Both the position numbers and the translations under genes were made by a program. This document shows, piece by piece, positions 10,929 to 20,302 of a stretch of 64,000 bases of DNA. The notes beneath the pieces were generated by a model. That model did no database searches. It had not been told where the DNA came from and was given only the letters and a program-made list of their open reading frames with translations. Each line of letters begins with the position of its first letter. Positions within the stretch are counted from its first letter, which is position 1. The stretch spans positions 1,729,505 through 1,793,504 of the forward strand of contig NZ_JANHMP010000001.1 of the NCBI RefSeq assembly GCF_024609265.1. The letters are read 5' to 3'. Source of the DNA: Geothrix campi (GTDB lineage: Bacteria > Acidobacteriota > Holophagae > Holophagales > Holophagaceae).

Positions 10929-11705
10929 CTAGCCCAGGAGCACCTGCCAGCCCAGGCGCAGGATCAACGCCCCCACCACACTGATGAAGACGGCCCGCAC
11001 CCAGCGGCTGCCCTTGTTGAGGGCCACGTGGGCGCCAAGGTAACCCCCCACCCCGTTGGCCGCGGCCATGCTCAGGGCCACGGAGGGGATCCAGCTGCCC
11101 TGCCACACGAAGAGCGTCATGGCCGTGAGGTTCGAGGCCCAGTTCACGCTCTTGGCCAGGGCCGAGGACCGCAGGAAGTCGAAACCCAGCACCGCCACGA
11201 ACAGGAAGATCAGCACCGACCCCGTGCCCGGGCCGAAAAACCCGTCGTAGAAGCCCAGGGCTGCCGCGATCAGGGCCGCCAGACCCCGCTGGTGGTGCAG
11301 GCCGTACCGGGGGGCGTGCAGGCTGCCCAGCTCCGGTTTCAGCAGGGTGAAGGCCAGCATGGCCACCAGCAGGCCCAGCATGACCGGCCGCAAGAAGTCG
11401 GCGTGCACCCGATAGGTGAGCCAGACCCCGCCCGTCGCCCCCAGGGCCGAGGCCAGCACCGGCACCACCATCTCCCGCCAGGAGAGGGCGCCGGAGCGCA
11501 CGAACTTGCCGGCCGCCATGGTCGTGCCCGTGACCGCCACCACCTTGTTGGTGCCCAGCAGAGTGGGCAGCGGTGTGCCTGCGGGCAGCCCGATCATGAG
11601 GGCCGGCACCGTGATGAGCCCGCCTCCGCCCACCACGGCATCGATGAACCCCGCCAGCAGGGCGGCGAGCATCAGGAGGGCGAGGGTGGGAAAGCCGATC
11701 ACCAC
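10929..11705 (-). CDS. TSUP-family (TauE/SafE) anion exporter
   Basis: This 258-residue polytopic membrane protein has about eight hydrophobic segments. The N terminus shows the TSUP hallmark GFIDAVVGGGGLITVPALM, and the midpoint repeat shows GFYDGFFGPGTGSVLIFLF. TSUP proteins export sulfite, sulfoacetate or similar anions; the substrate cannot be read from sequence. The stop lies inside a short direct duplication (10913-10926 and 10931-10944), so the last codons are repeated just after the gene. It is separated from frr by one base. Confidence 0.88.
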   Translation of the reverse strand: MVIGFPTLALLMLAALLAGFIDAVVGGGGLITVPALMIGLPAGTPLPTLLGTNKVVAVTGTTMAAGKFVRSGALSWREMVVPVLASALGATGGVWLTYRVHADFLRPVMLGLLVAMLAFTLLKPELGSLHAPRYGLHHQRGLAALIAAALGFYDGFFGPGTGSVLIFLFVAVLGFDFLRSSALAKSVNWASNLTAMTLFVWQGSWIPSVALSMAAANGVGGYLGAHVALNKGSRWVRAVFISVVGALILRLGWQVLLG

Positions 11706-11706
11706 C

Positions 11707-12282
11707 TCAAACTTTCAAAATCTCCGCTTCCTTGTGCTTCAGGGCCTCGTCGATCTCCTTGGTGTGGACGTCGGTGAGCTTCTGAATGTCGTCCAGGGCC
11801 TTCTTCGCGGCGTCCTCGGAGATGTGGCCCTCCTTGAGCTTCTCCAGCTTCTTCACATCCTCGTTGGCGTCCCGGCGGATGTTGCGCACACCGGTCTTGA
11901 TCTCCTCCCCCAGGCGGTGGAGCACCTTCACCAACTCCCGGCGGCGCTCCTCCGTGAGCATGGGGATGGGCAGACGGATAACGTTGCCGTCGTTGCCGGG
12001 GTTGATGCCCAGGTCGGACTTGAGGATGGCCGTCTCGACGGCCTTGATGGCGCTCTTGTCGAAGGGGGTGACCACCAGCATCCCGGCCTCGGGCACCGAG
12101 ACCGTGCCCATCTGGTTCAGGGGCACCATGGACCCGTAGTACTCCACATGCACGTTGTCCAGCAGGCTGGCGTTGGCCCGGCCCGTGCGGATGGTGGCCA
12201 TCTCCTTCTTGAGCGCCTCCACGGACGCATGCATGCGGCGCTTGGTTTCCTGCAGGATGGCGTCGGGGGTCTGGGCGGACAT
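11707..12282 (-). CDS. frr: Ribosome recycling factor
   Basis: RRF splits post-termination ribosomes together with EF-G. From ATG at 12282 the protein has 191 residues with the family signature RTGRANASLLDNVHVEYYGS and the C-terminal helix bundle (NIRRDANEDVKKLEKLKEG). The ATG at 12282 has GAGG upstream; the reading from 12288 begins at GTG. It is next to the TSUP gene in the same direction. Confidence 0.96.
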   Translation of the reverse strand: MSAQTPDAILQETKRRMHASVEALKKEMATIRTGRANASLLDNVHVEYYGSMVPLNQMGTVSVPEAGMLVVTPFDKSAIKAVETAILKSDLGINPGNDGNVIRLPIPMLTEERRRELVKVLHRLGEEIKTGVRNIRRDANEDVKKLEKLKEGHISEDAAKKALDDIQKLTDVHTKEIDEALKHKEAEILKV

Positions 12283-12372
12283 GGGCACCTCGAAATCGCT
12301 TGAGATCTCTTTTATACCCTAGGAATGCATGGTTCCATGCGTGCTAGAGTGGGGCACTTCTCCGAGGTCCCC

Positions 12373-13266
12373 ATGCGCACAACCCGCCTGCTGGCTCCTC
12401 TCGCGGCCATGACCATGGTCGCCGCGTTGCCCGCCGCGCCACTCACCGCGCCCTCTTCCACCGACATGGCCCTCACCAGCGCGGACGGCTTCGCCCTCCG
12501 GGGCACGCTCACCCTGCCCGCCGCCAAGCCCAAGGCCAAGGTGCCGGTGGTGATCCTCGCCCATCAGTTCAACGCTGATCGCACAGGCTGGGCCCCCCTC
12601 ACCGAAAGGCTCCTGGCCCGGGGCATCGGCGTGCTGGCCTTGGACCTGCGCGGCCACGGGGAAAGCGTCATGAAGGACGGGACTGAGACCCGGGTCACCG
12701 CCAATTTCGCATCCTCGGCCACGGCCGTGGGCTTCGACAAGATTCCTGCCGACCTGGCCCAGGCCGCCGTCTGGCTCCGCAAGCAGCCCGGCGTGGACGG
12801 CCGCCGCATCGGCCTGGCCGGCTCCAGCGTGGGCGCCTTCGCGGTGCTCCTGGCCGCCCCGGAAGTGAAGCCCCTGGCGGTCCTCAGCCTCAGCCCCGCC
12901 GGCACCGCCGCCTTTGGCGACAGCGCCCGGGACCGCCTGAAGGGCGCCGTGCTCCGCAGCCGGCCCTCCGTACTGGTGTTGGCCTCCAGTGGCGACAAGG
13001 ACGCCGCCGAGAACGCCCAGGTCGTGAAGGACCTGCCCGGCGTGGCGGTGGATCTGAAGGACGGCGACGCCCACGGGTTCGCCTACTTCAAGGACTGCTC
13101 TGATCTCATGGCCGTCTACTTCGGCGAGTACCTCACCTACCATCACACCGGCAAGCGGTACTCCGAAGCCCCTGCCAGGGCCTCCGCAGCCAGCCCCCGT
13201 GCGACGGAAGGCGTCATCAACGACCAGACCATGGCCGACAAGAAGGCCGCGGACGCCCCGAAGTAG
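12373..13266 (+). CDS. Secreted alpha/beta-hydrolase (dienelactone hydrolase-like)
   Basis: This predicted periplasmic hydrolase has 297 residues from ATG at 12373 (GAGG upstream), with a Sec signal peptide (RTTRLLAPLAAMTMVAALPA). Fold landmarks are the oxyanion strand VVILAHQFN, LALDLRGHGES, the nucleophile elbow GLAGSSVGAF, the acid strand VLASSGDKDAAEN and the histidine in GDAHGF, so a full triad is visible. The substrate is unknown. The C-terminal 40 residues are low in hydrophobics and look unstructured. Upstream, at 12327-12340, is the dyad GCATGG-TT-CCATGC. Confidence 0.8.
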   Translation: MRTTRLLAPLAAMTMVAALPAAPLTAPSSTDMALTSADGFALRGTLTLPAAKPKAKVPVVILAHQFNADRTGWAPLTERLLARGIGVLALDLRGHGESVMKDGTETRVTANFASSATAVGFDKIPADLAQAAVWLRKQPGVDGRRIGLAGSSVGAFAVLLAAPEVKPLAVLSLSPAGTAAFGDSARDRLKGAVLRSRPSVLVLASSGDKDAAENAQVVKDLPGVAVDLKDGDAHGFAYFKDCSDLMAVYFGEYLTYHHTGKRYSEAPARASAASPRATEGVINDQTMADKKAADAPK

Positions 13267-13292
13267 GGCGCCCGCAGCCATTCCGCCAAGGC

Positions 13293-14567
13293 CTAGTGGA
13301 ACTGCTGGGACTCGGTGGAGCCCACCAGGGCCAGGGTGGAGGCCAGGCCGCCGCTGATGGCCTGGGCGACTTCGTCGAAGTAGCCCGTGCCCACCTCGCG
13401 CTGGTGCTTGGTGGCCGTGTAGCCGCGTTCCTCGGCGGCGAACTCGGCCTCCTGCAGCCGGGCGTAGGCGGTCATGTGCTCGGTGCGGTAGGCGCTGGCC
13501 AGCTCGAACATCCCGTGATTCAGGCTGTGGAAGCCCGCCAAGGTGATGAACTGGAACTTGTAGCCCATGGCGTTCAGCTCCCGCTGGAAGGTGGCGATCT
13601 CCTCGTCCGAGAGCTTCTTCTTCCAGTTGAAGGAGGGCGAGCAGTTGTAGGCCAGCAGCTTACCGGGGAACGCGGCGTGGACGCCCTCGGCGAACTCCCG
13701 GGCCTCCTTCAGATCGGGCGTGGAAGTCTCGCACCAGATCAGGTCTGCGTAGGGCGCGTAGGCCTTGGCGCGGGCGATGGCCATCTGCACGCCGCCGGTG
13801 ATGCGGTGGAAGCCCTCGGGGGTGCGCTCGCCCGTGAGGAAGGGCCGGTCGCGCTCGTCGATGTCCGACGTGATCAGGCGGGCGGAATCGGCGTCCGTGC
13901 GGGCGATGATCAGGGTGGGCACGTCCATGACGTCCGCCGCCAGCCGGGCCGCCACCAGGGTGCGGATGAAGTGGCCCGTGGGGATGAGCACCTTGCCGCC
14001 GAGGTGGCCGCACTTCTTCTCGCTGGAGAGCTGGTCCTCGAAGTGGACGCCGGAGGCGCCGGCCTCGATCATGCCCTTCATGAGCTCGTAGGCGTTGAGG
14101 GGGCCGCCGAAGCCGGCCTCGGCGTCCGCCACGATGGGCAGGAACCAGTCGCGGCTCACGCCACCCTCGCCGTGCTCGATCTGATCGGCCCGCTGGAGGG
14201 CACCGTTGAGGCGCTTCACCAGGGCGGGCACCGAATTGGCGGGGTAGAGGCTCTGGTCCGGGTAGGTCTGGCCCGAGAGGTTGGCGTCCGCCGCCACCTG
14301 CCAGCCGGAGCAGTAGATGGCCTTGAGACCGGCCTTGGCCATCTGGACCGCCTGGCCGCCGCTGAGGGCGCCCAGAGCCCGCGTGGGCTCGTCGTTCTGG
14401 AGCAGCCTCCAGAGCTTGCGGGCCCCCAGCTTGGCAAGGGTGTGTTCGATGCGGAGGCTGCCGCGGAGCTTCTTGACGGTCTCGGGACCGTAGGGCCGGG
14501 TGATGCCCTCCCAACGGTGGGCCGCGAAGTCGTCCTCGATGGGCGGGATGGGGAACTTGGGGGTCAT
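13293..14567 (-). CDS. aceA: Isocitrate lyase
   Basis: This glyoxylate-shunt enzyme cleaves isocitrate to succinate and glyoxylate, allowing growth on acetate or fatty acids. It has 424 residues, the length of the short bacterial form. The catalytic signature KKCGHLGGK is present, as are [24 protein letters not shown]-type substrate-pocket residues at about 97-120 and [12 protein letters not shown] near the C terminus. It is divergent from a RamB-type regulator across 153 bases. Confidence 0.97.
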   Translation of the reverse strand: MTPKFPIPPIEDDFAAHRWEGITRPYGPETVKKLRGSLRIEHTLAKLGARKLWRLLQNDEPTRALGALSGGQAVQMAKAGLKAIYCSGWQVAADANLSGQTYPDQSLYPANSVPALVKRLNGALQRADQIEHGEGGVSRDWFLPIVADAEAGFGGPLNAYELMKGMIEAGASGVHFEDQLSSEKKCGHLGGKVLIPTGHFIRTLVAARLAADVMDVPTLIIARTDADSARLITSDIDERDRPFLTGERTPEGFHRITGGVQMAIARAKAYAPYADLIWCETSTPDLKEAREFAEGVHAAFPGKLLAYNCSPSFNWKKKLSDEEIATFQRELNAMGYKFQFITLAGFHSLNHGMFELASAYRTEHMTAYARLQEAEFAAEERGYTATKHQREVGTGYFDEVAQAISGGLASTLALVGSTESQQFH

Positions 14568-14720
14568 GAGGCACCTCGTGGTGGGATTGGGGGGTGGCGT
14601 TGTGTCAAAGATTGACCTATTCTTTGGTGAGTCAATGAACAGCTGATTTGATAGGGGTTGAACTGAAAATTTCTGTCAATTCTCTCCATTGATTTTGTAA
14701 ATTGATGTAAACGAGGTCCC
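14568..14720. promoter_or_regulatory. aceA/ramB-like divergent control region
   Basis: This AT-rich gap between two divergent genes must carry both promoters. The direct repeat TTGTAAATTGATGTAAA-like sequence (14694-14711) contains two TGTAAA boxes. The inverted pair CAAAG-N11-CTTTG lies near 14606-14626. RamB-type regulators bind AT-rich TTTGC/GCAAA-like sites; whether these are its operators is inference. Confidence 0.4.
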
Positions 14721-16163
14721 ATGCCCTCCGCCGCTCCCAGCAAGCCCGCCGCCCGCCTTGGCGCCAAGATCCGCCTCCTCCGCCGCCAGGAGGGGCTCAG
14801 TCAGGTGCAACTGGCGGAATCGCTGGGCATCAGCCCCAGCTACCTGAACCTCATCGAGGGAAACAAGCGGCCCCTCACGGCTCCCCTGCTCATCCGGCTG
14901 GCCCAGCAGTTCAAGCTGGACCTCAAGGCCCTCGCCCCGGAGGAGGACCAGCGCCTGTCCGACGACCTCATGGAGGCCTTCGGCGATCCGCTGTTCGAAT
15001 CCCACGGCCTCCAGGCCCAGGACGTCCGCGAGCTGGTCCAGAACAACCCCCAGCTGGCCCGCGGCGTCTTCGAGCTGTACCGGGCCTACCAGCACGCCCA
15101 GGACAGCCTGGACACCCTGGCCGCCAAGCTCAGCGACGGGCAGGGCTTCGACCCCGAGGCCACGCGGCTCCCGTCTGAAGAAGTCGGCGACTTCATCCAG
15201 CAGGCCATGAACCACTTCCCCGAGCTGGAGACCGCGGCGGAGGAGCTCTGGACCAGCGCCGGCCTGGATGCGGACCAGCCCTACCCGGCCCTGGCGGCGG
15301 CCTTCGAGGCCCGGAACGTCCAGATCCGCGTCCACCGCGTGTCCGAGGGGCCCGGCCTGCTGCGCCGCTACGACCCCGACCGCCGGATCCTCAGCCTCTC
15401 GGAGCTGCTGCCCCAGCGCAGCCGCACCTTCCAGCTCGCCCATCAGCTGGCGCTGCTGGACCACGGCGACCTGCTGGACCACCTGGCCTCCCACCCCCTG
15501 CTGCGCACGCCCGCGTCCCGCGCCCTGGCGCGCGTGGCCCTGGCCAACTACTTCGCGGGGGCGGTGCTCATGCCCTACGAGCGCTTCCTGCGGGCCGCCC
15601 GGGCCGAGCGCTACGACATCGACATCCTGGCCCGCCGCTTCCAGACCAGCTTCGAGCAGGTCTGCCACCGGCTGACGACGCTGCGGCGGCCAGGCTCCGA
15701 AGGCGTGCCCTTCCACTTCCTGCGCATCGACATCGCCGGCAACATCTCCAAGAGCTTCTCCGCCTCGGGCATCCGCTTCGCCCGCTTCTCCGGCGCCTGC
15801 CCCCGCTGGAACGCCCACGCGGCCTTCCTCACGCCGGGCCTCATCCGCACCCAGATCAGCGAATTCCCCGACGGCCGCCGCTACTTCTGCATCGCCCGCA
15901 CCATCCAGAAGGACACGGGCGGCTACCGCGGCCAGCACGCCATGCAGGCCCTGGGCCTGGGCTGCGAGATGGGCCACGCCAAGGAGCTGATCTACGCCGA
16001 CGGCCTGCGCCTGGACCAGCCGCCGATCCCCGTGGGCGTCACCTGCCGCCTCTGCGAGCGCACGGACTGCGAGCAGCGCGCCTTCCCGCCCCTGCAGCAG
16101 GCTTTCAAGGTGGAGGAGAACCTCCGCCGCACCAGCTTCTACGCGCGGGTCGGCGGGAGCTGA
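14721..16163 (+). CDS. RamB/ScfR-type XRE regulator with IrrE-like domain
   Basis: This transcription factor has 480 residues. It has an N-terminal XRE helix-turn-helix (KIRLLRRQEGLSQVQLAESL, SPSYLNLIEGNKRPLT), a central ImmA/IrrE-like domain (residues about 195-300; the usual HExxH site reads HQLAL) and the C-terminal short-chain fatty acyl-regulator domain with CRLCERTDCEQRAFPP. In Corynebacterium RamB controls acetate and glyoxylate genes. Its divergent position next to aceA argues that it senses acyl-CoA and controls aceA. Confidence 0.88.
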   Translation: MPSAAPSKPAARLGAKIRLLRRQEGLSQVQLAESLGISPSYLNLIEGNKRPLTAPLLIRLAQQFKLDLKALAPEEDQRLSDDLMEAFGDPLFESHGLQAQDVRELVQNNPQLARGVFELYRAYQHAQDSLDTLAAKLSDGQGFDPEATRLPSEEVGDFIQQAMNHFPELETAAEELWTSAGLDADQPYPALAAAFEARNVQIRVHRVSEGPGLLRRYDPDRRILSLSELLPQRSRTFQLAHQLALLDHGDLLDHLASHPLLRTPASRALARVALANYFAGAVLMPYERFLRAARAERYDIDILARRFQTSFEQVCHRLTTLRRPGSEGVPFHFLRIDIAGNISKSFSASGIRFARFSGACPRWNAHAAFLTPGLIRTQISEFPDGRRYFCIARTIQKDTGGYRGQHAMQALGLGCEMGHAKELIYADGLRLDQPPIPVGVTCRLCERTDCEQRAFPPLQQAFKVEENLRRTSFYARVGGS

Positions 16164-17243
16164 TCAGCCCTTCGCGCCCCGCCCCAGCTTCCCCATGGGC
16201 TCCTCGATCCACCGGTGCACGGCCCAGGCGGCGAGGATGGCCAGCCCCAGCGCCAGGCTGAAGCCCGGAAGGCCCGAGACCTGCGGTGCCACCAGCTTCA
16301 TGGTGAAGGGGTGCAGCAGGTAGATCCCGTAGCTCCAGGCGCCCAGGCGGGTGAGTTGCTTCCCGAACCAGCCGGGTTCGCCGTCCCGGGTGAAGGCGGC
16401 CAGGGCCACCAGGCCCGTCACCGCCAGCAGGTAGCCGTAGCGCAGCCAGCCCGTGAGCGCCGCCAGGTGATCGAAGAACCGCGGCGTGGGCTTGATCAGC
16501 AGCCAGACCAGCGGCAGCGCCAGCAGCAGAGCCAGCTTGGGTTCCAGACGCTTCTCCGTGCCGGCGTGGAGTCCCGCCAGCAGGGCGCCCCAGGCCAGCA
16601 GGAACACCTGGTTGGGGGCCAGCACGTAGGTGTGGAAGCGGTTCCACAGAGGTTGTCCCATCACGCCGTGCAGGGTCGAAGGCAGGCTCCAGGCCCAGAG
16701 ACCCAGGGCCAGGGCGGCGAGGAAGACCAGTCCACCCCGGGGCCCAGCCTTCTCCCGCAGCCAGGCCAGCAGCGGGTAGGCGAAGTAGAGCAGGGCCACC
16801 AGCCCCACGTACCAGCCGCCCGTCACCAATGCGTGGTTGGGATGGATGGCCCCGAAGGTCAGCGTCAGGTTCTCGAGGATGAACCGGAGGGAAACCTCGG
16901 GCCCCATGCCCAGGCCCAGGCTCACGTTCAGGGCACAGACGAGATAGAACACCGGCGCCAAGCGCAGGAAGCGTCGCAGCCAGAAGCGGCCCGGCCTCTC
17001 CTTCCGGACGCGGCTCCAGGGCGTGGTGCGGAACAGCACGAAGCCACTCAGCACGAAGAAGCCCGACACGCTGTAGTTCCCCAGGCGTGCCATGGCGATG
17101 TTCGCGCCGCCGCCCGACTGCGAGATGTTGAACCACACGCCCAGGTGGTACACCGCCACGCACAGGGCCAGAATCCCGCGGAGGGGATCCAGCAGGCCGA
17201 AGCGGGTGGGACGGGGTTCCACGGGCGCGCTGATCAGGACCAT
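16164..17243 (-). CDS. Acyltransferase 3 family membrane protein
   Basis: This polytopic inner-membrane O-acyltransferase (OafA/YrhL type) has about ten hydrophobic segments and is likely to acetylate a surface glycan. The family N-terminal segment LDPLRGILALCVAVYHLGVW contains the catalytic-type His, and SVSGFFVLSGFVLFR follows. The stop directly abuts that of the RamB-like gene. The start is uncertain: ATG at 17243 has GGAGG unusually close, while a GTG at 17273 has none. The neighbours give no substrate clue. Confidence 0.8.
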   Translation of the reverse strand: MVLISAPVEPRPTRFGLLDPLRGILALCVAVYHLGVWFNISQSGGGANIAMARLGNYSVSGFFVLSGFVLFRTTPWSRVRKERPGRFWLRRFLRLAPVFYLVCALNVSLGLGMGPEVSLRFILENLTLTFGAIHPNHALVTGGWYVGLVALLYFAYPLLAWLREKAGPRGGLVFLAALALGLWAWSLPSTLHGVMGQPLWNRFHTYVLAPNQVFLLAWGALLAGLHAGTEKRLEPKLALLLALPLVWLLIKPTPRFFDHLAALTGWLRYGYLLAVTGLVALAAFTRDGEPGWFGKQLTRLGAWSYGIYLLHPFTMKLVAPQVSGLPGFSLALGLAILAAWAVHRWIEEPMGKLGRGAKG

Positions 17244-17307
17244 CCTCCGCTGGGTGATGAGCCAGTGGACCACCGATGACCCGCCTTGGCCACCGTCCGG
17301 TGGGTGC

Positions 17308-17362
17308 GGTCAGGCCAGCTTCAAGCCAGGTTCAGGCTAGGTTCAAGCCAGCCTCAGGCCAG
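17308..17362 (-). repeat. 11-bp imperfect tandem repeat at maeA 3' end
   Basis: Five adjacent 11-base units run from 17308 to 17362: ggtcaggccag, cttcaagccag, gttcaggctag, gttcaagccag and cctcaggccag. The last unit overlaps the stop region of the malic enzyme gene (17354 onward). The 11-bp period is close to one helical turn. Confidence 0.8.
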
Positions 17363-19108
17363 CGTCGCCTCCTGGTGCCGCTCATGGGCGGGCTCCGGGG
17401 CGGGGTCCGCCGGCAGGTAGCAGGGGTTCCACATGGCGGCCGCGATGGCGCCGGGGATGTCCTCGTCGGCCAGGGGCCGGACCGCCACGCCCATCTCCCG
17501 GGCCTCCCGCACCACCGCCGCGGCCACGTGGGCCGTGACCTCCCGGATCCGGCTGGCGGAGGGGAAGAGGCTCCCCACCGACAGATCTTTCGGTCGGACC
17601 TCCTCGGCCAGCTGCCGGGCGGCGGCGGCGAACATCCCATCGGTGACTTCGCAGGCCTCGGCCACCAGGACGCCCAGGCCCACGCCCGGGAAGATGAAGA
17701 CATTGTTGCTCTGGCCGATGCGGTATTCCCGGCCTTCGTACGCCACCGGGTCGAAGGGGCTGCCGGTGGCCACCAGGGCCCGGCCTTCGGTCCAGGCCAG
17801 CACATCGCGCGGCTTCGCCTCCGCCTTGCTGGTGGGGTTGGACATGGCCAGCACCACGGGCCGCTCCACCTGGGCGGCCATCTCGCGGATGGCCTCCTCG
17901 GTGAAGGCGCCGGCGGTGCCGGAGGTGCCGATGAGCATGGTCGGCTTGAAGACCTTCACCACGGAGAGGAGATCCCGCTTCTGGCCGCGGCCCAGGCCCA
18001 TGCGCTCGGCCAGCAGCACTGGCCAGGCGAAGTCCCGCTGCAGCGGATCCAGGCTGGGATCGTCCTCCACCAGGAGGCCCTGCACGTCCAGGTTGGCCAT
18101 GGCCAGCACCAGGTCCTCCCCTTCGAGGCCCTCCCGCCGCAACGTCGACCGTACCAGGCGGGAGATGCCGATGCCCGCAGCGCCGGACCCCAGGAAGAGG
18201 ATCCGCTGCCGGCGCAGTGGCGTTCCCGTGGCCCGCGCCCCGGCGATCAGGGCCGCCACGCCCACCGCCGCCGTCCCCTGGATGTCGTCATTGAAGCTGG
18301 TGAGCACCTTCCGGTAGCGGTCCAGCAGGTGGAAGGCATTGAACTTCTTGAAGTCCTCCCACTGCAGCAGGGCCTTGGGGAAGACCTGACGCACCGCATG
18401 CACGAACTCGTCCACCAGGGAGTCGTACTCGGGGCCGCGCAGGCGGCGTGAGCGCCAGCCCAGGTAGAACTCGTCGTCCAGCAGATCCAGGTTGTCCGTG
18501 CCCACGTCCAGGCTCACGGGCAGGGTCTGCCAGGGCGGGATGCCCGCGGCCGCGGTGTAGAGGGCCAGCTTGCCGATGGGGATGCCCATGCCGCCCACGC
18601 CCTGGTCGCCCAGGCCCAGGATGCGCTCGTTGTCCGTCACCACGATGAGCCGGATGTCGTCGAAGGCCGCGTTCCGCAGCACCTGGGCGATGTGGCCGCG
18701 GTGCTCCGGTGTGATCCAGATGCCCCGCGCCCGGCGGAAGATGTGGCTGAACTCCTGGCAGGCCCGCCCGACGGTGGGGGTGTAGACGATGGGGAGGTAC
18801 TCCTCGATGTGATCGATGAGCACCCGGTAGAACAGGTGCTCATTCCGGTCCTGCAGGGCCGCCAGGCCGATGTACTTCTCCAGGGGATCCTGCTTGCGCT
18901 GGATGCTGGCATACACCCGCCGGGCCTGCTGCTCCATGCTGGTCACCGAGTGGGGCAGCAGGCCTTCCAGGCCGAGGGCCATGCGCTCCTCCTGGGAGAA
19001 GGCCGTCCCCTTGGTGTACATGGGGTTCCGCAGGAGCCGCACCCCGCGGAAGGGCACGGCCAGACGCTTCCGGCCACTGGGTTCGCACTCCACACCAAAG
19101 CGTTCCAT
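17354..19108 (-). CDS. maeA: NAD-dependent malic enzyme
   Basis: This enzyme oxidatively decarboxylates malate to pyruvate. It has 584 residues, the long (MaeA/eukaryotic-type) form. Signature segments are YTPTVGRACQEFSHIFRR, VVTDNERILGLGDQGVGGMG, SLDVGTDNLDLLDDEFYLG, SFNDDIQGTAAVGVAAL and the NAD-binding LFLGSGAAGIGISRLV. The ATG at 19108 has GGAGGAGG just upstream; longer readings to 19228 lack this. It fits the acetate/glyoxylate metabolism suggested by aceA nearby. Confidence 0.94.
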   Translation of the reverse strand: MERFGVECEPSGRKRLAVPFRGVRLLRNPMYTKGTAFSQEERMALGLEGLLPHSVTSMEQQARRVYASIQRKQDPLEKYIGLAALQDRNEHLFYRVLIDHIEEYLPIVYTPTVGRACQEFSHIFRRARGIWITPEHRGHIAQVLRNAAFDDIRLIVVTDNERILGLGDQGVGGMGIPIGKLALYTAAAGIPPWQTLPVSLDVGTDNLDLLDDEFYLGWRSRRLRGPEYDSLVDEFVHAVRQVFPKALLQWEDFKKFNAFHLLDRYRKVLTSFNDDIQGTAAVGVAALIAGARATGTPLRRQRILFLGSGAAGIGISRLVRSTLRREGLEGEDLVLAMANLDVQGLLVEDDPSLDPLQRDFAWPVLLAERMGLGRGQKRDLLSVVKVFKPTMLIGTSGTAGAFTEEAIREMAAQVERPVVLAMSNPTSKAEAKPRDVLAWTEGRALVATGSPFDPVAYEGREYRIGQSNNVFIFPGVGLGVLVAEACEVTDGMFAAAARQLAEEVRPKDLSVGSLFPSASRIREVTAHVAAAVVREAREMGVAVRPLADEDIPGAIAAAMWNPCYLPADPAPEPAHERHQEATLA

Positions 19109-19267
19109 AGGACCTCCTCCGCCGGGACAGGGCTCCTCCATGGCACGGGCCATGCAGGCGATCCGCCCCTCTCGGAGAGCCTTTCCGCGGACAGGAAGAG
19201 GCGGCCGGAAACCCGGGCAACGCCCCAATATGCGTCCCGGCTTCGGGCCGGGCCAACAATTGACGAT

Positions 19268-20302
19268 CTAACGGTAGCGAACGATTCCCGCGCCCTTGAC
19301 CAGCCGCCCCAGCACCCAGGCGGGCTCCTCGTCGGCGTGGAGGTGGGCCAACACGTCGCCGGCCAGCTCGGGCTTCACCACCAGCACCATGCCCACGCCC
19401 AGGTTCAGGGCCTGGCGGGCATCGTCGATGCCCAGGCCGCCCTTGGCCATGAGGAACTTGAAGAGGGCCGGGATCTGCCAGCTGGCGGTGTCGATCTCGG
19501 CATCCAGCGTCTTGGGCAGCACGCGGGGGATGTTGTCGGTCAGGCCGCCGCCGGTGATGTGGGCCATGGCCACCAGCTGGTGGGCCTTCACCAGGGGCAT
19601 GACGGGCGCCAGGTAGCTGCGGTGGATGGCGAGCAGGGCGTCCGCCACCGTGCGGTCCGTGCCGGGCAGGGTGTCCTGCACGTCGAGCTTCTCCAGCTCG
19701 AAACAGACCTTGCGGGCCAGGGAGTAGCCGTTGGTGTGCAGGCCCGAGCTGGGCAGGCCGATGAGCACGTCGCCTTCGGCCATGGCGTCCAGACGCGGCA
19801 GCAGGTCCGCCTCGTCCACCACGCCCACGATGGTGCCGGCCACGTCCACCTCACCTTCGGCATAGACGCCAGGCATCTCTGCCAGCTCGCCGCCGATGAG
19901 GGCCGAGCCGGAATTCTTGCAGGCCGTGGCCATGCCCTTGACGATCTGTTCGATGACTTCGGGCTCCAGCTGCTGGGCCGCGATGTAGTCCAGGAAGAAG
20001 AGGGGTCGCGCACCCTGCACGAGGATGTCGTTGATGCAGTGGTTCACCAGATCCTGGCCCACCGTATCCCAGATGCCGGCCCGCCGGGCCACCTTCATCT
20101 TGGTGCCCACGCCGTCCATGCTGCTGACGAGGATGGGCTTGGCCTCGGGGAACCGGGCGTCGAAGAGGCCGCCGAACAAGCCGATGTCGCTGCGGACGCC
20201 GGGAGTCTTGGTGGCCTTCACCAGGGGCTTGATGCGCTTCAGGGCCTCGTCCTGGCGGTTGATGTCCACGCCGCTGGACGCGTAACTGACCTTCTCGCTC
20301 AT
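19268..20302 (-). CDS. purM: Phosphoribosylaminoimidazole synthetase (AIR synthetase)
   Basis: PurM closes the imidazole ring in purine synthesis, converting FGAM to AIR with ATP. From ATG at 20302 (GGGAG upstream) the protein has 344 residues. It shows SYASSGVDINRQDEALKRIK, the nucleotide-binding VSSMDGVGTKMKVA, NDILVQGARPLFFLDYIA, LIGGELAEMPGVY and HITGGGLTDNIPRVLP. All are standard PurM segments. No other pur gene is adjacent. Confidence 0.96.
   Translation of the reverse strand: MSEKVSYASSGVDINRQDEALKRIKPLVKATKTPGVRSDIGLFGGLFDARFPEAKPILVSSMDGVGTKMKVARRAGIWDTVGQDLVNHCINDILVQGARPLFFLDYIAAQQLEPEVIEQIVKGMATACKNSGSALIGGELAEMPGVYAEGEVDVAGTIVGVVDEADLLPRLDAMAEGDVLIGLPSSGLHTNGYSLARKVCFELEKLDVQDTLPGTDRTVADALLAIHRSYLAPVMPLVKAHQLVAMAHITGGGLTDNIPRVLPKTLDAEIDTASWQIPALFKFLMAKGGLGIDDARQALNLGVGMVLVVKPELAGDVLAHLHADEEPAWVLGRLVKGAGIVRYR

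Noticed and set aside
15340-15500. Active ImmA/IrrE protease site in the RamB-like regulator
   Set aside because: The HExxH motif is replaced by HQLAL, so a metal-dependent protease is not supported.
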